The position numbers were made by a program, and so were the translations under genes. From JASHPR01 sp963739645 (GTDB lineage: Bacteria; Actinomycetota; Actinomycetes; Streptosporangiales; Streptosporangiaceae), in NCBI GenBank assembly GCA_963739645.1, contig CAVUBM010000086.1:62001-126000 (forward strand): DNA of 64,000 nt, given 5' to 3'. Each line of letters begins with the position of its first letter. Position 1 is the first letter of the stretch. Under the pieces are notes generated by a model. It made no database searches and was not told the origin of the DNA. It saw only the letters and a list, made by a program, of their open reading frames with translations. Positions 47,478 through 56,402 of the stretch are shown here, in pieces.

Positions 47478-47933
47478 ATGAGTACAGGCAATGTCACCGA
47501 CCAGGAGCTCACCGACCTCGTCGAGGCTACGGCCGAAGCGGCCTCCGCGTTTATCCGCGGAGACATCCGCAGGTACCTCACGCTCATCCGCCACGCTGAT
47601 GACTACACGCTGATGGCGCCGTTCGGTGGGGAACCCCGACGTGGATTTGACCCCTCGGACCAAGCCGTTGAAGCACTCGCCGAGTATTTCCGCGGCCCTG
47701 GCCAGGCGGAACTGGAGGTCTTCGAGTCCTACACGTCCGGCGACCTGGTGGTTCTGGTGGCCGTCGAGCGCCAGCACGGCGAGATCGGCGGGCTGCCCGA
47801 CCAGGACTGGTCGCTGCGAGTGACCCTGGTCTTCCGCCGCGAGGGCGAGGGCTGGCGGCTGGCACATCGCCACGCCGACCCGCTGGTCCACGAGATCACC
47901 GCCGAGCAGGCAGCGTCGATCGCCCGCGGCTGA
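47478..47933 (+). CDS. SnoaL-like / DUF4440 family protein
   Basis: 151 aa with the cystatin-like NTF2 fold: a helical start (ELTDLVEATAEAASAFIRGD), a YLTLIRHADDYTLMAPFGGEP segment, and C-terminal strands SLRVTLVFRREGEGWRLAHRHADP. Used as hydrolase, isomerase or cyclase scaffolds in many pathways. Convergent with the P450 gene. Function not predicted. Confidence 0.83.
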   Translation: MSTGNVTDQELTDLVEATAEAASAFIRGDIRRYLTLIRHADDYTLMAPFGGEPRRGFDPSDQAVEALAEYFRGPGQAELEVFESYTSGDLVVLVAVERQHGEIGGLPDQDWSLRVTLVFRREGEGWRLAHRHADPLVHEITAEQAASIARG

Positions 47934-47965
47934 CGCCCGGTCATCGTGGACACCGGCTTTGATGG

Positions 47966-49231
47966 TCAGCCGAACTCGCAGGGCAGGTGCTTGATGCCGT
48001 TGATGAAGCTGGACAGCAGGTGGTCCGGCTCGCCGGCGGCGCGGATGTCCGGCACCCGGGTCAGCAGCTCGCGCAGCATGACGGTGATCTCCCGCCGGGC
48101 CAGGTGCGCGCCGAGGCAGAAGTGCGGCCCCGCCGCGCCGAAGCCGACGTGCGGGTTGGGGGAGCGGGTGATGTCGAAGCGGTCCGGGTCGGCGAACACG
48201 ATCTCGTCGCGGTTGGCCGCCTGGTACAACAGCAGCACCTTGTCGCCCTCGCGGTAGGCGTGGCCGTTCATGACGGTGTCCGCGGTCAGCGTGCGGCGCA
48301 TCCAGATGACGGGGGAGACGTAGCGGACGATCTCCTCGACGGCGGGCCCGATCCGGCCGTCGAAGTCGGCGAGCAGCAGTTCGCGCTGGTCGGGGTGCTC
48401 GGTGAGCAGCAGCAGCGCGTGCGAGATCGCGTTGCGCGTGGTCTCGTTGCCGGCCACCACGAGCAGGATGAAGAACGAGGCGAGCTCGGCGGGGTGAGCT
48501 GCTCGCCGTCGATGTTGGCGGTCGCCAGGGCCGAGACGAGGTCGTCGCCGGGGCTGCCCTGCGCGCTGCTCGGCCAGGCCGGTGACCAGCGTCGGCGAGC
48601 TCCTCGCCCGCGGTGAGGATCTGGGTGAGCGCCTCGTTCATGTCCTCGCTGATGAACTCCGGGTCGGCGCCGGACAGGATGATGTTGGTGTTCCGCAGCA
48701 CCATCTCGTAGTGCTCGTCGCCGATGCCCATCATCTCGCAGATGATCTTGAGCGGGAGCCGGGCGGACACGTGCTGCACGAAGTCGCACGGGCCGGTCTG
48801 CAGCAGGTCGTCGACGATGACCGCCGGCGGTCCGCTGCACGTCCTCCTCGAACTTCTTGATCATCTTCGGGGTGAACGCGCGGGAGACGATCCGGCGCAG
48901 CCGGGCGTGCCGCGGGATCGTCCATGTTGATCATCGAGCCGAAGTACTCGTTGAACTCGGCCGGCAGGTCGATGATGCTCGTGGCCCCGGCGGCCGAGGA
49001 GAACAGCTGCGGGTTCCGGCTCGCCTCGGCCACGTCCGCGTGCCGGACCAGCGCGTAGTAGCCGCGCTCCGGCGCGCCGAACGGCGACTCGCCCGCCTCG
49101 AAGAACGGCGGCGGCTCCAGCGCCCGCAGCCGCGCGTACGCGGCGTGCCGCTGCGCGGGCGGCAGCGCCCAGAAGGCGTTCTCCGACAGGTCGAGGTCAC
49201 CGGTGATGGGGGTGGGCTGCGGGCTGGCCAC
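47966..49231 (-). CDS. Cytochrome P450, multiply frameshifted
   Basis: About 420 aa after correction. I-helix: LVVAGNETTRNAISHALLLL. ExxR region: EEIVRYVSPVIWMRRTLTAD. Heme ligand: FGAAGPHFCLGAHLARREI, where Ala replaces the usual second Gly. It resembles the actinobacterial CYP124/CYP125 group (FYNANRDE-like segment LYQAANRDEIVFADPDRFDI). GTG 49231 follows GGGAGG. Indels lie near 48915, 48830, 48580 and 48495. Same strand as the PKS-like gene, 134 bp downstream, so possibly cotranscribed. Confidence 0.9.
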
Positions 49232-49364
49232 AGGGGGTGCCTCCCGGACTAGAATTCCGTTCGGTTTCCCATAGTGGCATTGCCACGGGCCGCGGAAAAG
49301 AGCGGGTGCCCGGGAGGGCCAGCCAGCGATCGGGCCGGCCACGGCCCTCCCGGGCTTATCGCGC

Positions 49365-52300
49365 CTACGATCTGGCCGTGGCCTGCGGTCTCGCGCGCTG
49401 GCCAGAGCCACGGCCCCGCGGACTGCCGGGACCAGGCTTCCCGGTCATGATGGCGATCGCCACCGGGGACGAGACGCCGCTGACCTCGACGACGGTGCAG
49501 GCCAGCGTGGCCCCGCCGACACGCAGCCGCAGCCAGTCGGCGCCGGTGCCGTCGTCGGCGGCGATGGGGGAGTCCTCGGGCGCGCCCGCCCGGGCCAGGC
49601 AGGTCGCGACGGCCTTCAGCCGGGCGTTGATCACGGCCGGCGGCTCGTCCGGGCGGATGCGCAGGTGCTGCTCGAAGCCGGCCAGGGCCGGACCCAGGTC
49701 AGGCGCACCGGACGGCACCGGCGCGGCCGCCGCCCAGCTGCAGACCGCGGCCTCGGGCGCCTCGACGGTCAGCACGAACCCGTCGAGCAGGCCGCGGCCC
49801 CGGGCCGTGTTAGCCGGCGACTCGTGCCTCCCGGCCGGGAGCTGGCTGTCCGGGGCGGGCGAGGGCGCAGGCACCACCGCGGCCTTGGCCTGCGGTCCGG
49901 TCGTGTCAGACGCCGTCCCGCCGCCCGGCTGGCCGCAGTGAACCGTGACCCGGAGCTCCGGGTTCAGGCCCAGCGCCACCGCGCTGCGTTCCAGGTAGAC
50001 CGAGAGCAGCGACGGCGGCCAGGGCGCCCGGCGGGGCAGCGGCCCGGCATCCGCGATCCGCAGTCCGCGCCAGGTCACCAGCGGCTGGCCGGCGGTGTCC
50101 ACGGCCTCGACATCCCAGACGTACTCGGCCGCCTGCGGCGGCACGCTGGTCTTGTCGGTCCTGCTGCCCTGGGCCGGGACCACGACGGCCGGAACCGGAG
50201 ACTGCTGTGCCGTCTTGGCCCCGGACCGCGGCCTGGGCACTGACCGGCGCAGGCTGCGCTTGGCGGTGGCGGCGGCGGCCTGCGTGGTGCCCGGGACGGC
50301 CTGCCGGTCGGGCGGGGCCGCTTGCTGGCCGGCCTCTTCGGTCCCGGCCGTGCCTGCCCCGGCCGCGGTGCTGTAGCTGACCTCGACGGCCTGACCCTCC
50401 ACCGCGCCGCCTGCCCCGGATGCGGTGCTGTAGCTGACCTCGACGGGCTGACCCTCCACCGCGCCGCCTGCCCCGGCTGCGGTGCTGCTGCTGACCTCGA
50501 CGGCCCGGATCTCGACCGCGCCGGCCGCCTCCCGGCCGCTGAACGTGACCGACTCGCACCCGGCCGGCAGCAGCCTGCGGTGCGGAACGCACGCCTGGAG
50601 TACGTGCCACGAGGTGTCGTTCAGGCCCGGGCTGCCCAGGATCAGCCCCGCGTCGCGGGTGCCGTCGGTGTCGGGGTCGCCGGGGCCGCCGAACCAGTCC
50701 TGGCCATCGTCCCCGCGCACCAGCGCCCGGCACGACCGCGCGGTGACCTCGGGCAGCAACGCCACCCGCCGGAACCGCCAGGACTGGAAGAACGTCGGCC
50801 CGTACAGCTCGGTGCCGTCCACGATCCCGGCGTCGCTGGCCGGCATCTCGTCCAGCTCCGGCAGGTCCGCGGCCAGCGACGGCGCCACGGCGCCCGCCGC
50901 GTCCTGGGCCACCCGGAACGTGGCCAGGAAGTGGTCGGTGGCAAAACTGCTCTCCTCGCACCGCAGCGCCACGGTCACCGACGCGCCGTTCCGCAGCGCG
51001 CAGATCCGGATCAGCTCGTGCGCGTCGTCGGCGCCGGCTGGGAGCACGACAGGCGCGGCCATCGACACCCCGGTGAGCTGCCGCAGCGGCTGCCCGGCCA
51101 GCGCGGCGGCCGCCTCGGCCATCGCCTCAAGCGCCATCGTCGGCGGCAGCACCGGGATCCCGTCCACCCGGTAATCGGACAGGTAGGGGTCGGTGCCCAG
51201 GGTCAGCCGGGCGTCGCAGACGAGCTCGATGCCCGGGTAGTGCACCCGGGCCTGCTCGAGGAACCGGCCGTCGGGAAGCGGGGCTGCCGGGAGCCGCACC
51301 GGCCCGCCGACCCGGCCGTGAATGGCGACCCGGACCGGGAGGCCGGGCGTGGCCAGCGTCTTGAGCAGCAGCCGTGCGCCTTCCTGGAGCGAGATGGCCG
51401 ATGTCCCGGCGCGGGCCAGCCCGTCGGCCAGGCTGCCGCGCTGCCCCAGCCCGGACCCCGCCCAGGCGGGCCAGTCGACGTGCAGTGTCCGGCATCCGGG
51501 CATCGTGTCGGACAGGCAGGCCGACCGCTCCGCGAGCGCACCGCTGGCCAGCGCGAGCAGGCTCTCCCCGGCCAGCCCGTACCGCCCGACCACGGAGCCG
51601 AACGTAACGATCAGCCGGAGCTGCCGCGCCGGGATCGCGCTGATCAGGTAGTCGAGGCCCGCCGTTTCCGCGGCCACGTGCGCGCGCAGCTCCTCGTCGG
51701 TCACTTCATCGAACGGCCGCCGGCCGCCGGTGCCGACCGTGTGCGCGACCGCGGTGACCCGGCCGAAGGTGGCCTCGATGCGCCCCAGCGCCCCGTGCAG
51801 GTCGGCTGGGTTGGCCACGTCCACGGGCTCGACCGCTATCCGGACCCGGCCGCCGCGGTGAGCCGTTCCAGGCCCTCCTCCACCTCGGGCGTCTCGCCCG
51901 GGACCGGGCGCCCGATCAGCGCGATCGGGGCACCGCAGCACGCGAGCACCCGGGCCAGCGCCAGTGCGGCCCCGCCCGAGCTCCGGCTGATCAGCACGAC
52001 GTCGGTCGGGCCGAGCGGGAACTCCCCGGCCCCCGGGGTCTCCACCGGCGCCATCACGGTCTCGTGCGCCCGGGAGGCGGTGTCGATGACCAGCTCGCGG
52101 AACCGGCCGGGTTCCGCGGTCGCGAACCGCCGCGCGGCCCGCAGCCCGTCGGCGCTCTCCGGCACCCGGAGCACCGTGATGCCCAGCTCCGGGTGTTCCG
52201 CGTGCAGGCTCGCGCAGAATCCGGTGAACCCCGGGCTGTGCGTGACCACCACAAGCCTGCCGCTGGCGATCGCGTCCCGCGCCGCCGCGAGCGCCACCGC

Positions 52301-55300
52301 GCACGCATCCGGGCTCGCCGGGCCGCTCACGATCGCGAGCGCGCGCTCAGCCGCGGGGTCATCGGTGAAAAGCTCATTAACCAAGGGCCCGAGCGTTTCT
52401 CCCGTCGCCGCTCGCACCCGCCAGGGCCCGTCGTCGGCGGACGGCACGGGTTCCGCCACCGGGCGCAGTTCCTCGGCGAAGCAGCGGGCCCAGGGGCCGA
52501 CTCCCGCGACGGCCGCCCTGGCTGCGGCCCCTGGCCGGGCCGCTGGTGCCGTCGCGGTGGTTCCGGCGGCCTGGCCGCGCGCCGCTCCCGCCGCGAGAGC
52601 GGGCCGGTCAGTGGTGGTGGCGGGCGGCGCGGCGGGAGCGGGCCGGTCAGTGGTGGCGGGCCGGCGGCAGTGGGAGCGGGCCGGTGGGTGGCGGTGTCCA
52701 GGGCCGCGGCCTGGTCTTCGGCCGCGGAGACGGAATCCCCGCCTGCGGCTTCCTCGTCGGGCGCATCGGGCGCCAATCCGGCGGCCCGCTGCCTCGCCGC
52801 GGCCGCCAGCCCGGCCGCGGCGATCCGCTGCGCCATGGCCGCGGCCTGCGCCAGCGGGGTGGACGGGACGGCGTCGGACGGCTCGGTGTCCTCATGCAGC
52901 ACCGATCCCGTGGCTGCCCGTGAGCCCGCGGTCCCTTTCCGGCCCGCGCCCCGCTTCGGGCCTGCGGGCTGCTCCGGGCCTGCGCCCGTTGTCGCGCCGG
53001 CGGCCTCCTCCGCGTCCGCGGCCGACGGCGAGCCGGCTTCCGGCCGTCTCGCCGCGGGCACGGCGTGGGACAGCGCGGGCGCCGGCGCCTGGCAGGGGCT
53101 GGTGATGAACGTCTGCTCGCGCCAGATGTCGATCGGCCGCGACGGCCGGCCTTCGTAGAGCCGGGCCGGGTGTTCCAGCGCGCCGACCGCGAACAGTGCG
53201 GCCGCGGCCCGGGCCGCGTCCACGCCGGTGCCCGCCCCGAGGCTGATCGCCGGGACCTCGGACATGACCGCGGCCGCTTCGGACAGGATCTGGCCGGGAC
53301 CGGTCTCCACCAGCAGGCTGGCGCCGAGCGCGCCGGCCTGCAGCGCAGGGCCCAGGCCGGTCGGGCAGTCGAGCTTGGCGCACAGCAGGTCCGCCACGTC
53401 GTCGGCCGAGCTCACCTCGCGGCCGAGCGTGGCCGAGATCAGCCGGCGCTGCGGCGCCGCGAGCCGCAGGCGGCGCACGATCACGCGCAGCAGGTCGCCG
53501 CGGTTGGCCGGAACCGGGTCGGGCGCGGCGTCATCACTCCCGGCGGGGGAGGTGGGGGAGGAGGTAGCGTAAAGGATCTTGGTTCGGGTGGCCATGACGG
53601 ACACCGCGTCCTCCTCGGGCAGGCAGCCGGCCCAGATCAGGCCGGCGATCTCGCCTTGGCCGTACCCGACCGCGGCGTTCGCGCTGACCCCGAGCTGATC
53701 CAGCCAGCGCAGCGCGGCCAGCGGCAGGGCCTGGTCCCCGGGCGGCCGGCCGTCGCCCGCGTCGCCCGCGTCACCGGGCGGGAGGACCCCGGTGTCGGAC
53801 AGCAGCACCGTGACACGGCCGTCCGCGCTGTCGGCCGCGAAGATGCCCGGCCGCTGCGCCAGCAGGCCGTCGCCCAGGCCGGACAGCAGGGCCGTGGCCT
53901 GGCTGGCCAGCCGGGCCAGCTGATCCTGCTTCGACGCGACCAGGGCCATCCGCATCTGCCCCTGGTCCGCGGCGTCGCGGGCCAGCTGGCAGGCGAGGTC
54001 GCCCAGCTCGGCGTCGGACAGCCACGGTGCCACGTGTGCGATCCGGGCCAGGATCGCGGCCAGCGCGGTCCGGTCCGGGGCGTGCAGCAGGTACGCGGTG
54101 GACCGGGCCAGGCTCCCGATCTCCCGGCGGGCATCAGGGCCGGCCGTCGGCCCGGTCTCGGCCCGGCCAGCCGGCGGCGCGCCAGGCGCCCGGCGCTCGT
54201 GCCGTCCGCGTGCCGGCTCGCTGCGGAGCACCAGGTGCACGTCCAGGCCCGGGCCCATGGCGCTGACCCCGGCGATCCGGGTGCCGTCGGGCCAGGTCTC
54301 GGGGGTGTGCGGCAGCCGCAGCCCGGCGTCACCGGCGCGCAGCAGCGGATGCGGCCGGCTGAACCCGGTCGCGGGCGGGATGATGCCGGTGCTCATCGCG
54401 AGCACGGTCTTGATCAGGCCGGCCGCGCCCGCGGCCGCCTTGGTGTTGCCGATGTTGGCCTTGATCGAGCCGAGCGCGGCGCCGTGCCGCGCGCCGACGT
54501 GCAGCTCGGCGAGGGCCGAGAGCTCGGTGATGTCGGCGGCCGCGGTGCCCGCGCCGTGCCCCTCGATCAGCTGCACGTCGGTGGGGGCGATCCGGGCCCG
54601 CTGGTAAGCCCGGTGCAGGGCCAGCAGCTGGCTGTGCGCGTCCGGTACGGCGATGCTCACCTTGCCCGCCGACGCCGTGCCCCAGCCGGCGATCTCGGCG
54701 TACACGGGCAGGCCGGCCTTGCGGGCGTCGGCGGACCGCATCAGCACGACGATGCCGCAGCCTTCGCCGGGCAGGTACCCGGTGGGGTTCTCGTCGTAGA
54801 CGCGCATGTCGCCGCGCGCCAGAACCCCGGCCTTGGCCAGCCCGACCAGCTCGAGCGGGTCGAGGCTGAGGTCCACCCCGCCCGCGAGCGCGACGTCGAG
54901 ATCGCCGGTGGCCAGCGCGGCGCACGCGGACGCGACCGCGACCAGCGACGAGGCCTGCGAGTCGTCCACCGCGTAGCCGCCGCCCCGGAACCCGAAGTAG
55001 CCGCAGATCCGGGCCGCGATGCTGGCGGGCGTGGCGCCGGTCAGGGTCTCGTCGGTGGTGACAGGGAACGGGGCCAGGTACCGCGCGGCGGCGTGCCGCA
55101 GCACCGGCATCGCGCGCTCCCTCGGGATGTCGCCCGCGGCGAGCGCCTCGGCGAACACCCGCCGCACGTACGGCCAGCGCAGGCGCAGCGCGGCGGCGCG
55201 GGACGCGTCCCCGTTGAGGGTGTTGCCGATGATGACCCCGGTGCGGCTGCGGGCCAGGCCCTGGCCGAGCGGGAACCCCGCGGCCGCCAGCGCGCGGGCC

Positions 55301-55764
55301 GCGGTCTCCAGCGCGAGCCAGTGCGCGGGGTCGGCCGTGAGGAACACCGCGGCCGGGACGCCGAACGCCGCCAGGTCGAACTGCCATCCCTCGATCACCG
55401 CGGCCCGGGCGCTGTAGGTCGCGTCGGGGGTCGCCCGGTCCGCGCTGTAGTAGTCGGCCAGGTTCAGCCGGCCCGGCGGCAGCCGGCGGAACGGCCGGCG
55501 CTCGGTCAGCACGAGGTCGAGCAGCGCGGCCGGGTCGTCGGCATCGGGGAAACGGCAGGCCAGGCCGACGACGGCGATGGGCAGCCCGTCAGCGGAGTGC
55601 TCGAAGAAAGCGTTCGGCCCGAGCTGACGCGCGCCCTGGCCTTCCGGGTCATCTATTCCCTCGTCCTCGGCCGCGGCGAATTCAAATTCATGCTCATGCT
55701 GCCGATGACTCTTAAAATACCGAAATGGGCGCAGGGACTCCGCGCGTGACCGAATATCCATCAT
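49365..55764 (-). CDS. Enediyne-like type I PKS homologue lacking all recognisable catalytic residues
   Basis: About 2,100 aa. Order: KS (1-480), AT-like (550-870), Ala/Pro-rich linker, KR-like, DH-like, C-terminal PPTase-like. KS: active-site Cys is Gln270 (VDDSQASSL for the usual VDGACSSSL); the NIGH His is Asn440; EGHGAGT keeps its His. AT: GHSxG is GYGQG (700-704) and the small subdomain with the second His is missing. KR: no GGxGxxG; the Tyr and Asn positions read Leu and Ser (GESLLALASG, 51545-51570). DH: the His is Tyr (SDYRVDG, codon 51171-51173); the second Asp is kept. PPTase: no D-x-E and no WxxxE. No ACP motif was found. Two indels are inferred (~52550-52700 and ~51857). The scaffold text remains well conserved, so it looks like a retained structural pseudoenzyme. 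Confidence 0.82.
50354..50507 (-). repeat. 57-bp in-frame minisatellite, 2.7 copies
   Basis: Units starting at 50354, 50411 and 50468 encode 19-residue repeats (VEVSYSTAxGAGGAVEGQx) between the DH-like and PPTase-like parts of the PKS-like protein. Few mismatches separate the copies. Confidence 0.9.
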
Positions 55765-56230
55765 TCCCCCGAACTGGCCTGATCTCCCCTGGCCCCGGCC
55801 CAGCCACGAGGGCAGCGCCGGTCAGTACTGACGGGCGTTCCCGTCCGTCCCGCCTTTCCCCGTTGGCGGTGGCACGGACAGCATCGTGGGTGGGTGAGAC
55901 GACATTATTGGCGGCGCGTCCGGCGGTCAAGATGAAATCCGGAACGCGGTGTTTGAGGCGCGCGGGCCTATACGGTAATCGAATTACGGCCTTTGCTGGA
56001 TTGATTAGTTCATCGGTGCTGACGTCGGCCGCGTGATGAATGCGGGGCATGCGCGGATTCCGTGATCCGGTGGCGAAAACCGCCATGTAGCGGGGATGGG
56101 GAGGTGGGTAGGGGTTTGGCCGCCGGATCATGGAAACGGCCGGGGTGCCGCCCCGCTGGGCCTCGCGACCTGGTGCGCCGGCGGGCCCGTGCGGTTGCCT
56201 GGCACGGCCGCATCCCCTACCATTCGTGCG
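55765..56230. other. Intergenic region between the PKS-like gene and leuS
   Basis: Must hold the PKS-like gene's promoter on the minus strand. A moderately AT-rich patch at 55960-56010 is the best candidate. No gene, tRNA or T-box was recognised. Confidence 0.5.
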
Positions 56231-56231
56231 C

Positions 56232-56237
56232 TACCCT
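56232..56237 (+). promoter_or_regulatory. -10 hexamer TACCCT of the leuS leader transcript
   Basis: TACCCT ends 6 nt before GTG 56244, placing the transcription start on the leader peptide's first codon. Confidence 0.6.
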
Positions 56238-56243
56238 GGCACC

Positions 56244-56273
56244 GTGCGTTCTGCCCGGCTGCTCCTTACTTAG
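56244..56273 (+). CDS. leuS leader peptide (MRSARLLLT)
   Basis: A nine-codon ORF from GTG to TAG with three consecutive leucine codons CTG-CTC-CTT, placed at the transcript's very start and just upstream of two hairpins and a U-run. Ribosome stalling on these codons when Leu-tRNA is uncharged would report leucine charging to leuS. Comparative studies have predicted leader-peptide attenuation of leuS in some Streptomyces; this copy fits that class. Confidence 0.75.
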   Translation: MRSARLLLT

Positions 56274-56331
56274 CCGCGCCGACTGACCCGTCGTTGGCGC
56301 GGCTGCCCCTCGTGACCGGGGGGCGCTTTTT
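56273..56331 (+). promoter_or_regulatory. leuS transcription attenuator
   Basis: First hairpin: GCCGCGCC (56273-56280, overlapping the leader stop codon) pairs perfectly with GGCGCGGC (56296-56303). Second hairpin: GCCCC (56305-56309) with GGGGC (56320-56324), then GC and TTTTT (56327-56331), a terminator form. The first hairpin's 3' arm adjoins the terminator's 5' arm, and the overlap of the stop codon with the first arm lets ribosome position control folding. leuS begins 72 nt further on with its own GAGGGA ribosome site. Confidence 0.75.
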
Positions 56332-56402
56332 ATGAGGAACAGCCTTGGGGGAATCAGAGTCAGCCCGGGCCGCAGCCCGGATCAAGCAATCGCGAGGGAC
56401 CA

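Noticed and set aside
54955..54957. KSQ-type decarboxylating loading domain
   Set aside because: Gln at the Cys position fits, but the second histidine is Asn and the AT, KR, DH and PPTase parts are also without catalytic residues and no ACP follows.
53065..55749. An 894-codon open frame on the plus strand opposite the PKS-like gene
   Set aside because: It is an antisense shadow of a GC-rich gene, rich in Arg/Gly/Pro, with no domain; the minus strand carries clear family motifs.
56231..56402. T-box leader for leuS
   Set aside because: There is no T-box sequence or specifier stem; the Leu-codon leader and terminator explain the region better.
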